The translations under genes were made by a program, and so were the position numbers. Under the pieces are notes generated by a model. It searched no databases. It saw nothing but the letters and a program-made list of their open reading frames with translations, and was not told the DNA's origin. Below, in pieces: positions 8,162-17,577 of a stretch of DNA of 64,000 nucleotides; positions within the stretch are counted from its first letter, which is position 1; the number at the start of each line of letters is the position of its first letter. The DNA is taken from contig CAWEIU010000012.1 in the NCBI GenBank assembly GCA_963809245.1, positions 644,719 through 708,718 of the forward strand. The letters run 5' to 3'. This stretch comes from Roseiarcus sp963809245 (GTDB taxonomy: Bacteria > Pseudomonadota > Alphaproteobacteria > Rhizobiales > Beijerinckiaceae).

Positions 8162-9925
8162 ATGGGGATGATGTCGATGGCGGAGGCCGTTCTCGCCGCG
8201 GATCCTGGCGCAGAATTCGAATTGAGCGCGGAATGGCTCGTCTCCCGCTCGTTCGTGTTCGGCGCCCTGCCGCGCGGAGCCGTGTTAAGCCGCGCGTTGC
8301 GTTTTGAAGTCGACGGCGCGATCGCGGGTTACAGCCACGCGAACGAAACGCGGTGGAGCATCCAGGACGGCCAGCTCTATATCCTGACCGAGTCCGGCCA
8401 GCCGTCGTGCATTCTGACCGCCGGCGTGCGGGACGGCCGCGTGTCGCTCTCCGGGCCTTTCATCAATCCGGCGGAGCCCTCCGTCCCCACAGACACGACG
8501 CATTACATCGAAGAAAAGGTGGTCGATCCCGAGATCGAGGTCATGACCTTCGATCTCTTCGACACGCTGGTCGCCCGCCGTTGTTTCGATCCGCTCGATA
8601 TCTTTCACGCCGTGGAAAGGAAAAGTGGCGTCGTTGGTTTTGCGCGAGCGCGTCACGAAGTCGAAATGAGGATGTTTGGTCGACGGCTGTACGGCTTCGA
8701 CGATATCTATGCGCAATTGCTCGTCGAGACGAGCTGGGGGGAAAAGCTCGTTCAAAAGCTCAAGATGATGGAGCTGGCCGAGGAATGGGACAACCTTTTC
8801 CCCATCGGGGAAACCGTCGCGCTCGTTCGCCCTCGCGACCTCATCATTTCCGACATGTATCTTCCCTTCGACTTCGTCCGGAAGATCGTCGACGAGAAGT
8901 GCGGGCTCCAGGGACGGCCAATTCACCTCAGCAACTACGGCAAGCACTTCGGGGTCATCTGGCCGATCCTCTTGCCGAACCACGAGATCGTCCGCCACTT
9001 CGGCGACAATCCACACGCCGACGTCGTGAGTCCGGGCCGGCATGGAATTCAATCCCAGCACGTGACGATCTCGCAGTGGCTCCATGGGGAGCGCGTCCTG
9101 CTGGAACTCGGATTGCGGCCTTACGCGCAAGCAATTCGCGAAGCACGATTGAGGGCGTATGACGACGATCCGAAGCTGCGCGCCGTCCAGGCGGCGCAGT
9201 TGCAAATCAATCTGCCGCTGCTGACGATCGGCAGCCTCTACCTTGCCGCCAAATCGCAAGAATGGGACGCCGACACGCTGCTGATGTGCTCGCGCGATTG
9301 CAATTTGTGGGAGCCTCTCCTCCGGGTGCTCCTGCAGCGCTCGGCTCGATCGCCTCGCGTTCGCTATATCCGCACGTCGCGCAAACTCTTTTATTCGGCC
9401 TCGGCTGAATATGAAGCCTATTTCCAATTTCATATGGGCGAGCGGAACTACCTCGTCGATCTCGTCGGCACCGGCCAGTCTCCGTCGCGCTTCCTGCAAA
9501 CGCTCGGCGACTTTGAAAGGGTTCGGCCGTTGCTTTTGGTCGGCGAACCCGCGATCGATCAGTTTGAGGGAAGGACGGTCGAGAGCTTGACCAAGCAGGA
9601 GTTCGTGCCGGTTCGGCTTATCCTCGAAGCGCTCAATCTGTCGTTGGACGGCACGGCGACGTCCGCCGTTTTCGCCAATCACGCCATCGAGATCCTGCAA
9701 GCGCCAAATGAATTCAGCCCCACGGTGAAGGATTCGATAGCGGCGATGCGCCGCGCGTTCCTCGGCGCGGTCGACGTCATCTCGGAGACGACGCAGGCGC
9801 CGATCCCCGAGAATCTGTCCGTGGCGACGCTTCAGCAAGCGGCGGACGCCATCTTTGCCCTCATTCCCCATCATTTCGAAGGCGTCAGACCGATCGTCGA
9901 CGAGGTTCTGCACAATCTGAAATGA
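8162..9925 (+). CDS. HAD-superfamily protein, COG5610-like
   Basis: A 587-residue soluble protein. Around residues 127-137 it has FDLFDTLVARR, the Asp-x-x-x-Asp/Thr nucleophile motif of haloacid dehalogenase hydrolases, followed by a helical cap-like region and RDLIISDMYLP. A second half (from about residue 370, TLLMCSRDCNLWEPLLRVLL) looks like a further domain. Such proteins are often found in surface-polysaccharide loci; the flippase gene downstream fits that. The substrate is unknown. Four in-frame ATGs (8162, 8168, 8171, 8177) could be used; GGGG at 8164-8167 would best serve 8177. Confidence 0.7.
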   Translation: MGMMSMAEAVLAADPGAEFELSAEWLVSRSFVFGALPRGAVLSRALRFEVDGAIAGYSHANETRWSIQDGQLYILTESGQPSCILTAGVRDGRVSLSGPFINPAEPSVPTDTTHYIEEKVVDPEIEVMTFDLFDTLVARRCFDPLDIFHAVERKSGVVGFARARHEVEMRMFGRRLYGFDDIYAQLLVETSWGEKLVQKLKMMELAEEWDNLFPIGETVALVRPRDLIISDMYLPFDFVRKIVDEKCGLQGRPIHLSNYGKHFGVIWPILLPNHEIVRHFGDNPHADVVSPGRHGIQSQHVTISQWLHGERVLLELGLRPYAQAIREARLRAYDDDPKLRAVQAAQLQINLPLLTIGSLYLAAKSQEWDADTLLMCSRDCNLWEPLLRVLLQRSARSPRVRYIRTSRKLFYSASAEYEAYFQFHMGERNYLVDLVGTGQSPSRFLQTLGDFERVRPLLLVGEPAIDQFEGRTVESLTKQEFVPVRLILEALNLSLDGTATSAVFANHAIEILQAPNEFSPTVKDSIAAMRRAFLGAVDVISETTQAPIPENLSVATLQQAADAIFALIPHHFEGVRPIVDEVLHNLK

Positions 9926-10025
9926 ACGCCCGCCGGGGCGACGACTTCAAGACTTTCTTATCGTCCGCCAGATAACGAAGGGTCGGCCCCGGCGCGGGCC
10001 GCCGTCTGAACCGGACGTCAGCGCA

Positions 10026-11483
10026 ATGATCGTCGGCCTCGCGTTCGTCTCCAACGCGCTGTTCAATTTCCTCGTCGCGCTGCTGGTCGCGCGCTTCCTC
10101 GGGCCGGCCGAGTTCGGCCGCTTCGCGATCGCCTGGGCGGCCGCCGTCCTCGTCAACACCGCCGGCTTCGATTGGCTTCGCCTCTCGGCGGTGCGCTTCT
10201 ACTCGCAGCGCGTCCGTCGCGACGAGCCGGCCGTGCGGGCGACGCTGGACGCCTGCTTCGCCGTCATGGCGATGATCGTCGCGCTCGGCGCGTTGACGCT
10301 GGCGCTGTCGCGGGTCGATCTCCCGCTTTCGCCGACGCTGGTCGCCATGACGGCGCTGACGGGCGTGGCGAGCGGTCTCTACGACCTGCGCACCGCGCTT
10401 GCTCGCGCGCGTTTCCTCGATGGACCCTATGTTGCGACGGTTCTGATCAAGAACGGGTTCGGCCTCACGCTGACGGTCGGCGGCGCGCTCGCCTTCGGCT
10501 CGGCGAAGATCGCGCTGGCTGGCGTGTGCCTCAGCATCGGCGCGGCGATGGCGGCGACATATCGCGGCCTCGCCGATCCCCTAGCGCGGCCGACGCTCGC
10601 CCATTGGCGGCTCGCGCGCGTGTTCTTCGCCTATGCCGCTCCTTTCATTCTCTCGTCAGTGTTGTTTCAGCTCATTCCTTTCGCTTGCCGCATCCTCGCC
10701 GGCGCCCTCTACGGCGACGGCGAAGCTGGCCAGTTCTCGCTCGCCAACGACATCGGCGTACGCGTGCTGGCGGCGATCGCCTCGGCGCTCGACGTCGTTC
10801 TGTTTCAGCGCGCCGTTCGCGCCGAGGAGGGGCAGGGGATCGAGGCCGCGCGCGCCGAACTCGCCGACAACATGGCGCTCGTCGTCGCGGTGATCCTGCC
10901 GTCCGCCGCCGGGCTGTGGCTGTGCCTGCCGAGCCTCGAGGCGCTGATCGCGCCGCCCGCTTTCCGCGGACCGTTCTCGGCGCATCTGGCGCCCATGCTG
11001 CCTGGCCTGTGCGCCTTCGTGCTGACGATGTACGCCGTCGCGCCGATCTTCCAGATCGCCAAGCGCACGGCGCCGATGGTCGTCGCCGCGCTCGCCGCGC
11101 TCGCAACTCTGGCGGCGCTGATCGCCATCCTGCCGCGGGACGGCCGCGCGCTCTGGCTGGCCTGGGCCCAGAGCGGCGCGCTGACAGTCGGGCTGTTGGT
11201 GGCACTCGTTTTCGCAGCGGCCTCACGGCCACAATGGCCGCGCGCGCGCGATCTGCTCGGCGCCCTCGGGGCGACGGCGGCGCTCGCGTTGGCGCTGCGG
11301 CCTTTGGCCGGACTGCCGCCAAGCGCCGCGTTGCTCGTTCTGCAAGTGGCCATCGGAGCGACCGTCTATGGCGCGCTCGCCTGGTTCCTCGACATTGCCG
11401 GCTTACGGCGTCGGACGCGAGCGCTGCTCGGCCGCAAAACGTTGGAGAAGGCGGAAGCCGCGAAGATCGTCAATCTTCCTTAA
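10026..11483 (+). CDS. Polysaccharide flippase, Wzx-like MOP superfamily
   Basis: A 485-residue, strongly hydrophobic protein with about 12-14 predicted helices. The N-terminal helix followed by LLVARFLGPAEFGRFAIAWA is the signature of lipid-linked oligosaccharide flippases (Wzx/RfbX type). It would move polysaccharide repeat units across the inner membrane. The ATG at 10026 is the only in-frame ATG, GTG or TTG after the end of the HAD gene, 100 bases upstream. No polymerase or glycosyltransferases are adjacent, so its polysaccharide is unknown. Confidence 0.8.
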   Translation: MIVGLAFVSNALFNFLVALLVARFLGPAEFGRFAIAWAAAVLVNTAGFDWLRLSAVRFYSQRVRRDEPAVRATLDACFAVMAMIVALGALTLALSRVDLPLSPTLVAMTALTGVASGLYDLRTALARARFLDGPYVATVLIKNGFGLTLTVGGALAFGSAKIALAGVCLSIGAAMAATYRGLADPLARPTLAHWRLARVFFAYAAPFILSSVLFQLIPFACRILAGALYGDGEAGQFSLANDIGVRVLAAIASALDVVLFQRAVRAEEGQGIEAARAELADNMALVVAVILPSAAGLWLCLPSLEALIAPPAFRGPFSAHLAPMLPGLCAFVLTMYAVAPIFQIAKRTAPMVVAALAALATLAALIAILPRDGRALWLAWAQSGALTVGLLVALVFAAASRPQWPRARDLLGALGATAALALALRPLAGLPPSAALLVLQVAIGATVYGALAWFLDIAGLRRRTRALLGRKTLEKAEAAKIVNLP

Positions 11484-11613
11484 TCACAATTCGTTGCTGT
11501 CCGATAACCATCGCAGGAGACTGGCGAGGCGTGCAACGCTGCCTTCGCGTAAACTGGTCTTCGTCTGGCGTCGCGCGCGAAATTCAGCGTGGGAGCGACG
11601 CCGCGGCGGAGAA

Positions 11614-12372
11614 ATGTCCATGCGGCCGGGAGCCAGCTCTTTCCTTTGCAGTTTCGTCGCCTTGTCCGCGCTCGCGCTCAGTGTGGCGCAGGCCGCAGCG
11701 ACCTCGATCGACAGCCTCGTCATTCCCGGCATCGGTCCCTCCACCCTGCCGGTCGCGCCTCCCCCTTCGCGCGACAATCTCGGCGGGGGCTTCATCGAAT
11801 TCGTCCTAACCGGCAACAGCGGCGGCGCGCGGCCCGCGCCGCAGCCGACCGGCGCAGCGCGACCTTTCCCGCAACCTGCGATGCAGACGGCTGCGTTGCC
11901 GACGCAAAGCGATCTCGAGGGGGAGCCGAGCGCAGAATTCCGGCGTCAGGAGGTCGACTATTCAGGCCCCGAGCGGCCGGGCGCGATTATCATCGACACC
12001 CCCAGAAAATTCCTGTTTCTCGTGCTGCCGGGCGGGCGCGCGCTTCGCTACGGCGTCGGCGTCGGCCGGCCCGGCTTCGAATGGGGAGGCGTGAAGACCA
12101 TCAGCCGCAAGGCCGAATGGCCGGGCTGGACCCCGCCGCCGGAGATGAGGCTTCGCCGCCCCGATCTGCCGGACCACATGGACGGCGGCCCGGCCAATCC
12201 GCTCGGCGCACGGGCGCTCTATCTCGGCTCTTCGATGTACCGCATCCACGGCACCAACGACCCCTCGACGATCGGCAAAAACGTCTCCTCGGGCTGCATC
12301 CGCATGATGAACGAGGACGTCATTGACCTCTACGACCGCGTGCGGGTCGGCGCCAAAGTGATCGTGATGTGA
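11614..12372 (+). CDS. L,D-transpeptidase (YkuD domain), exported
   Basis: A 252-residue protein starting MSMRPGASS with a classical signal peptide ending near VAQAAA. After a Pro/Ala-rich linker (residues about 60-110) comes a YkuD catalytic domain with the motif YRIHGTND...SSGCIRMMNEDV, including the catalytic His and Cys. It forms 3-3 peptidoglycan cross-links or anchors proteins to the wall in the periplasm. A longer in-frame start exists at 11368, but that stretch overlaps the flippase gene and lacks a signal peptide, so 11614 is chosen. Confidence 0.88.
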   Translation: MSMRPGASSFLCSFVALSALALSVAQAAATSIDSLVIPGIGPSTLPVAPPPSRDNLGGGFIEFVLTGNSGGARPAPQPTGAARPFPQPAMQTAALPTQSDLEGEPSAEFRRQEVDYSGPERPGAIIIDTPRKFLFLVLPGGRALRYGVGVGRPGFEWGGVKTISRKAEWPGWTPPPEMRLRRPDLPDHMDGGPANPLGARALYLGSSMYRIHGTNDPSTIGKNVSSGCIRMMNEDVIDLYDRVRVGAKVIVM

Positions 12373-12376
12373 CGAG

Positions 12377-12402
12377 AGGCGGGGCCCGCCGCGGCTCCGC
12401 CT
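12377..12402. terminator. Possible bidirectional terminator between convergent genes
   Basis: AGGCGG (12377-12382) can pair with CCGCCT (12397-12402) around a GC-rich loop, in the 37-base gap between the converging L,D-transpeptidase and DUF2076 genes. There is no real T-run, so support is modest. Confidence 0.3.
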
Positions 12403-12409
12403 GTTGTCG

Positions 12410-13171
12410 TTAGGTATCGTAGTCGCCGCTCGTATCCGAGCCCGAATCGTCCCAGCCGGCGTCCTGCGCGTCGTCCTGGTCCTGATCCTGGTCCTGCAGC
12501 ACGTCCTCGGCATGCTGGCCGGCCGGATCGGAATCATAGTAGTTGTTGACCACCGTTTCGCCGCCGCCGAGGCCGCCGAGGCCGCCTGAAGTGGCGCCGA
12601 ACAGGCCGCCGCTGCGGTGGCCGCCGAGCAGATTCTGGAACAGATCGACCGCCGCGATGCCGCCGGCGACGCCCGCCGCAGTCGTCATCGCGTTGGAGAG
12701 GAAACCGCCGCCGCCGCTGGACGGCGCGGCCGAACCCCAGGGGCCCGACTGCGGCGGAGGCGGAGGCGGCGGAGCGTAGGCGGGCTGCCGATAGGCAGGC
12801 GCGGGATCGGGCGCGCCGCGCTGATAGCCGCTCGCATCGTAGCCCGATCGCGGCGGAGCCGACGAGGGCGGGGGCGGCGAAGACGCGCCGCCGCCGAACA
12901 AGGATTTGCCCAGACTGCCCAGGAAGCTGGTCTCCTGAGGGGGCGCCGAGGCCTGGGCGACGCGCGCCTCGAGCTCGGAGATGCGCTCTGCGGCGGCCTC
13001 CAACGCATGTTGCTGGACAAGCGCTGTCTGCGCGAGAACGTACGGCGCGTGCGGCGCGGCGCGAACCGCGTCGCCGATGAAGGCTTCAGCCTCTGGGTCG
13101 CGTTGGCCGCCCGCGTTTGCGCGAACGCGCTCGAAGAGGTCTGCGAGCATTTGGCGTTCTTGGGGGGTCAT
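12410..13171 (-). CDS. DUF2076 family protein
   Basis: A 253-residue protein. The N-terminal 80 residues (MTPQERQMLADLFERV, then a helical segment to ISELEARVA) match DUF2076. The middle is Pro/Gly/Ser-rich with runs of proline (PAYAPPPPPPPQSGPWG), followed by a glycine-rich hydrophobic segment and an acidic tail rich in Asp and Gln (DQDQDQDDAQD). Function is unknown. The ATG at 13171 has GGAG six bases upstream; in-frame ATGs at 13186 and 13207 are less well placed. It is divergent from purA. Confidence 0.75.
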   Translation of the reverse strand: MTPQERQMLADLFERVRANAGGQRDPEAEAFIGDAVRAAPHAPYVLAQTALVQQHALEAAAERISELEARVAQASAPPQETSFLGSLGKSLFGGGASSPPPPSSAPPRSGYDASGYQRGAPDPAPAYRQPAYAPPPPPPPQSGPWGSAAPSSGGGGFLSNAMTTAAGVAGGIAAVDLFQNLLGGHRSGGLFGATSGGLGGLGGGETVVNNYYDSDPAGQHAEDVLQDQDQDQDDAQDAGWDDSGSDTSGDYDT

Positions 13172-13332
13172 GGAAGTCTCCGTCATGGGGCCCACAGGCC
13201 CGCGCACGGGATATGGGCGATGAATGCCCTTGATCCAAGAGGCGGCTGAGGATTCCCGGTGGTCTTGATGACGTAGGGGCGCTGGCGCGACTTTACTCGC
13301 GGCGCCTGATCGCGTAGTTCATGCGCGCAATG

Positions 13333-13369
13333 AGCCCCGGCCCAGCCCATTGCGGTTGGCGCCGGGGCT
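13333..13369 (+). promoter_or_regulatory. Stable hairpin in the purA leader
   Basis: AGCCCCGGC (13333-13341) is perfectly complementary to GCCGGGGCT (13361-13369), 31 bases before the purA ATG. There is no T-run, so it is not an ordinary terminator. It may modulate purA expression or be a processing site. Confidence 0.35.
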
Positions 13370-13400
13370 TCGCGTTTCAGGTTGAGAGGATCGCACGGCG

Positions 13401-14696
13401 ATGGCCAACGTCGTTGTAGTCGGCGCCCAGTGGGGCGACGAAGGAAAAGGCAAGATCGTCGACTGGCTGTCGGTCTCGGCGGACGTCGTGGTGCGCTTCC
13501 AGGGCGGCCACAACGCCGGCCATACGCTCGTCATCGACAATCAGACCTACAAATTGGCGCTGCTCCCGTCGGGCATCGTGCGTCCGGGCAAGCTGTCGGT
13601 CATCGGCAATGGCGTCGTGCTCGATCCCTACCACCTCGCGGACGAAATCGAGAAGATTCGCGTTCAGGGCGTCGAGGTGTCGCCGAGCAATCTCAAGATC
13701 GCGGAAAACGTCACGCTGATTCTCTCGCTGCATCGCGAACTCGACGCGCATCGCGAATTGAGTGAAGTTGGCGGCGTGAAAATTGGCACCACCAAGCGGG
13801 GGATCGGCCCGGCTTATGAGGACAAGGTCGGTCGTCGCGCGATCCGCCTGATGGATCTCGCCGAGCCGGATTTCCTCGACAGCCAGATCGCGCGCCTGCT
13901 CGCGCATCACGAGCCGTTGCGCCGCGGGCTCGGCCTGCCGACGCCGTCCGCTCAGGCAATCAAGAACGAATTGCTCGCCATCGCGCCGAAGGTGCTGCCC
14001 TATATGGCGCCGACCTTCGAGCTTTTGGATCGCGAGCGCCGCGCCGGCCGGCGCATTCTGTTCGAGGGCGCGCAAGGGGCCCTGCTCGATGTCGACCACG
14101 GCACCTATCCGTTCGTCACCTCCTCCAACACGGTCGCCGCCAATGCGGCGTCCGGCTCCGGCCTCGGGCCCGGCGCGATCGGCTATGTCCTGGGGATCGC
14201 CAAGGCCTACACGACCCGCGTCGGCGGCGGTCCCTTCCCGACCGAGCTCGACGACGACACGGGCCGGCTGATCGGCAAGCGCGGCAACGAATTCGGCACC
14301 AACACCGGGCGGCCGCGCCGCTGCGGCTGGTTCGACGCGGTGGTGACCCGCCAGTGCGTCAAGACCTCCGGCATCGACGGGATCGCACTGACCAAGCTCG
14401 ACATTCTCGACGGCTTCGAGGAGATCAAGGTCGCCACGCGCTACCGTCTCGACGGCGTCGAGATCGACTATCTCCCCGCTTCGCAGGCCGCCCAGGCGCG
14501 CATCGAGCCGATCTACGAGACGATCGAAGGCTGGCGCGAGGCGACGGTCGGCGCGCGTTCATGGGCCGACCTGCCCGCGCAAGCGATCAAATATGTGCGC
14601 CGCATCGAAGAACTCATCGGCGCGCCGGTCGCGCTGCTCTCGACGAGTCCAAAACGCGACGATACGATTCTTGTGCATGACCCGTTTCAAGATTAA
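13401..14696 (+). CDS. purA: Adenylosuccinate synthetase
   Basis: A 431-residue full-length enzyme that joins IMP and aspartate using GTP, the first committed step to AMP. The N-terminus VVVVGAQWGDEGKGKIVDWL has the glycine-rich GTP loop, and FQGGHNAGHT follows as in all PurA proteins. GVKIGTTKRGIGPAYEDK and the C-terminal ALLSTSPKRDDTI (guanine-binding) are intact. It is a single gene divergent from the DUF2076 gene and has its own leader hairpin. Confidence 0.97.
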   Translation: MANVVVVGAQWGDEGKGKIVDWLSVSADVVVRFQGGHNAGHTLVIDNQTYKLALLPSGIVRPGKLSVIGNGVVLDPYHLADEIEKIRVQGVEVSPSNLKIAENVTLILSLHRELDAHRELSEVGGVKIGTTKRGIGPAYEDKVGRRAIRLMDLAEPDFLDSQIARLLAHHEPLRRGLGLPTPSAQAIKNELLAIAPKVLPYMAPTFELLDRERRAGRRILFEGAQGALLDVDHGTYPFVTSSNTVAANAASGSGLGPGAIGYVLGIAKAYTTRVGGGPFPTELDDDTGRLIGKRGNEFGTNTGRPRRCGWFDAVVTRQCVKTSGIDGIALTKLDILDGFEEIKVATRYRLDGVEIDYLPASQAAQARIEPIYETIEGWREATVGARSWADLPAQAIKYVRRIEELIGAPVALLSTSPKRDDTILVHDPFQD

Positions 14697-14745
14697 CCGA
14701 ATGGTGACCCGCGGCAGCGACTCACGCGGGTGACCGGACTGGATC

Positions 14746-16434
14746 ATGGCTGACTATTTTTCGTTGCTTGCCAAAGCCGTCGGCAACTTGCCGAAGACGA
14801 GCCCGCCTTCGGCGCGCAAAGCGATCTACGACCGGGCGCGCGCCGCGCTGATCCGGCAGTTGCGCTCGCTTGGCCCGACCCTTTCGGAAGCGGACATTGC
14901 GCGCGAGGAGGCGGCTTTGGAGGCCGCCGTCGCGCGTCTCGAAGAACAGTTGGCCGCGGCTCCCCCTCCCCCTCCGCCAACTCCACAGCCGGCGGAAAAC
15001 CCGGTTCGGCCGTCGATTGCGGCGCCGCCGAAGCCGCTTCAGGGGCCTCCGCCGAAACCAGTTCAGGGTCCTCCGCCGAAGCCGATTCAAGGCCCTCCGC
15101 CTAAGCCGGTCGGGCCTCCCGCGCCGATCTCAACGCCCGCGCCTCGCCCCCCGATTCCCCCGGCTCGGCCCCCGCTCGGCTCGAGCGCGGTTCCGTCCCT
15201 GCGTCCGCCTGCTCCGCGCCCGCCCAGCGCGCCGGCGACGGAGACGCCGCTTCGGCCGTCCGCCGCCGCGCCAGTCGCTCGCTCGATTCTGCCTCCGCGC
15301 GCCGCGCCCGCCGCGCCGTTGTCGCCTCCTTCCCCTCCCCCGTCGCCTCCAATGCCAGTGGCGCAGCGCGTCCATCCCGACAATGAGGCTTCGGCGGCCC
15401 CGCCGGTGTTTGCTTCGGCCGGGCTCGATTTTGAGGGTGACAATCATGCGCCGATGATCGAGGCGGGAGCGGACAACGACCGCGCGCCTCGCAATGGGGG
15501 CTCGGACGGCAATTCTCTGCGCCCCAGCGCGCCCAGCCGTTTCGAAGCGCCCCGCGCCAATCCGCTGCCCTGGATCCTCCTCGCGGTCGTCGTCGGCCTC
15601 GTGCTGTCCATCGCGGTGGCGGCCTTCCTGCTGCGTCAGAAGCCGCAGGACCTCGCGATCAAGGAGCCGACCCCGACGAGCGACGCTCAGCCGGCGGCGA
15701 ATGCGCCCAAGATTACCGAACGCGTCGGGAGTGGGGAGACGCCCACTCCGACGCCGAGCGCGTCAGCGGCGCCATCGCCTTCGCCGGAGGCTTCCCCGAA
15801 CCCGACGCCGGCCGCGACGGCGAGCGCGACTCCAACTGGCGCGCCGAGCGCGGCCGCCAGCGCGACGCCGGCGCCTGCGGCGACGCCAGCGATGCCGGTC
15901 GCGGCGCGAGCGGCGATGCTCATCGCGGTGGGATCGGATACGCAGAAGCCCCCGGCCGTCAGTCTCGGCTCGGTCGTCTGGACGACAATTCCGCCGGCCC
16001 CCGGCCAGCCCGCCACGGTCGCCGTCAAGGCGGAGGCGGACATTCCGGATCTGAAGATGCATGCGGTCATGACGATCCGCAAAAATACCGATCCGAGCCT
16101 GCCGGCGTCGCATACCATCGATCTGCGCGTGACCTTCGCCGACGGGGCGGAGATCAAGGGCATCAAGGACATGCGGGTGCCGCTGATGCGCAGGGACGAT
16201 CCGCCGGCGCAGGATTCGCTGTCGGGCGTGCGCGTCAAGATCAGCGACAGCTACTTCCTGGTCGGGCTCAACCGCACCGACGCCGACATCGCGCATAACG
16301 TCGACCTGATGGCCAATCGTGGCTGGTTCGACTTTCCGATGCTGCTCAACGACGACCGCATCGCCAAGCTGACCTTCGAGAAGGGCGCCGACGGCGAACG
16401 CATTCTCAACGAGGCGCTGGCCGCCTGGAAGTGA
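14746..16434 (+). CDS. Proline-rich single-pass membrane protein, conserved in Rhizobiales
   Basis: A 562-residue protein of unknown function. The first 75 residues are helical (ARKAIYDRARAALIRQLRS). Then comes a long Pro/Ala-rich region with a repeated GPPPKPxQ unit (DNA about 15024-15119), one transmembrane helix (PWILLAVVVGLVLSIAVAAF, about residue 280), a second Pro/Ala/Thr-rich linker and a folded C-terminal domain of about 170 residues starting near AMLIAVGSDTQKPPAVSLG. The layout suggests an envelope-spanning anchor with its C-terminal domain in the periplasm (inference). The N-terminal pattern is one I know from Bradyrhizobium-type hypothetical proteins. Confidence 0.75.
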   Translation: MADYFSLLAKAVGNLPKTSPPSARKAIYDRARAALIRQLRSLGPTLSEADIAREEAALEAAVARLEEQLAAAPPPPPPTPQPAENPVRPSIAAPPKPLQGPPPKPVQGPPPKPIQGPPPKPVGPPAPISTPAPRPPIPPARPPLGSSAVPSLRPPAPRPPSAPATETPLRPSAAAPVARSILPPRAAPAAPLSPPSPPPSPPMPVAQRVHPDNEASAAPPVFASAGLDFEGDNHAPMIEAGADNDRAPRNGGSDGNSLRPSAPSRFEAPRANPLPWILLAVVVGLVLSIAVAAFLLRQKPQDLAIKEPTPTSDAQPAANAPKITERVGSGETPTPTPSASAAPSPSPEASPNPTPAATASATPTGAPSAAASATPAPAATPAMPVAARAAMLIAVGSDTQKPPAVSLGSVVWTTIPPAPGQPATVAVKAEADIPDLKMHAVMTIRKNTDPSLPASHTIDLRVTFADGAEIKGIKDMRVPLMRRDDPPAQDSLSGVRVKISDSYFLVGLNRTDADIAHNVDLMANRGWFDFPMLLNDDRIAKLTFEKGADGERILNEALAAWK

Positions 16435-16614
16435 GAGTGGGCTGAAGAGCGTTGGCCGGCCGCGTGGCGCGTGAGGCGCGAGCAGGCGGCGCGGCGGAAC
16501 GCGAGACACCGGCATTGCGACGCGGGTGAGCGCGGGAGCAAGCCAAAACTCCGGATCGGTTCGCTTGTTCGCAATGGCGCCCGATTCCGCGCACGCCGGA
16601 ACGCCCTCGTAGCC

Positions 16615-17577
16615 TCAGCCCGGCAAGTTGAAAACGCGCGTCGAGACGAAATAGCCGCCCTCGACGACGCCGAAGGCGATTGGCGCGCCGAGGCATGCGG
16701 CGTAGACCGGGCCCTCGAGCGGCGCATCGGCGCCGCGCAGCAGCAGCTTCTGGCCGCGGCGCAGGATCGCAGCGCCGTTTCGGTCGAGGGCGAGGCGCGG
16801 CAATTCCGCAAGGCCCGCCTCGATCGACAGCAGCGCGGCCGCGGCATCGGCCGGATTGTCGCGTAACGCGTCGAGCGAAGCGCCCTGATCGGCGAAGAAG
16901 GGGCCGACCCGGGTGCGGCGCAGCAGCACGACATGACCGTGGCAACCGAGTGCGCGGCCGAGATCGCGAGCAAGCGCGCGCACATAGGCGCCCTTGCCGC
17001 ACTCCGCTTCGAAGCGCGCTTCGTCGCGGTCGGCGTGGACGAGCGTGAGCCGGTGAACGACGATCTGGCGCGGCGCGATCTCGAAGGTTTCGCCGCCGCG
17101 CGCCAGGTCATAGGCGCGCTCGCCGGCGATGCGGATGGCCGAGAAGGTCGGCGGCGTCTGGGTGATGACGCCGACGAAAGCGGGCAAAGCGGCCTCGATC
17201 TCGTCGACGCTCGGCCGGCGGTCCGAGCGCGCGACGATCTGGCCCTCGGCGTCGTCGGTGTCGGTTTCCTCGCCCCAGCGGACGGTGAATTGATAGGCCT
17301 TGGTTCCGTCCTGCACGATCGGAACCGTCTTCGTCGCCTCGCCGAAGGCGATCGGCAGCACGCCAGAGGCCAGCGGGTCGAGGGTGCCGGCGTGGCCGAC
17401 CTTCTTGGCGTTGAAGAGATACTTCAGATGCGCGACGGCCTGGGTCGAGGTCACGCCGACCGGTTTGTCGAGGTTGATCCAGCCATTGACTTCGACGCGG
17501 GGCGCGCGACGCTGTTGCGGTTGCCGCGGCTTGCCCGAGCGCGCCGGGCGGGCGTGGACTTCGGCGTCGTCGTTCAC
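16615..17577 (-). CDS. truB: tRNA pseudouridine-55 synthase
   Basis: A 320-residue TruB. After a basic N-terminal extension it reads GWINLDKPVGVTSTQAV and KKVGHAGTLDPLASGVLP, which contains the catalytic Asp; the KAYQFTVRWGEETDTDDAEG segment follows. It isomerises U55 in the T-loop of tRNAs. Its ATG overlaps the end of rbfA by four bases, so it is the last gene of the rimP-nusA-ylxR-infB-rbfA-truB operon. The C-terminal PUA-like part is shorter and more diverged than in E. coli. Confidence 0.95.
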   Translation of the reverse strand: MNDDAEVHARPARSGKPRQPQQRRAPRVEVNGWINLDKPVGVTSTQAVAHLKYLFNAKKVGHAGTLDPLASGVLPIAFGEATKTVPIVQDGTKAYQFTVRWGEETDTDDAEGQIVARSDRRPSVDEIEAALPAFVGVITQTPPTFSAIRIAGERAYDLARGGETFEIAPRQIVVHRLTLVHADRDEARFEAECGKGAYVRALARDLGRALGCHGHVVLLRRTRVGPFFADQGASLDALRDNPADAAAALLSIEAGLAELPRLALDRNGAAILRRGQKLLLRGADAPLEGPVYAACLGAPIAFGVVEGGYFVSTRVFNLPG

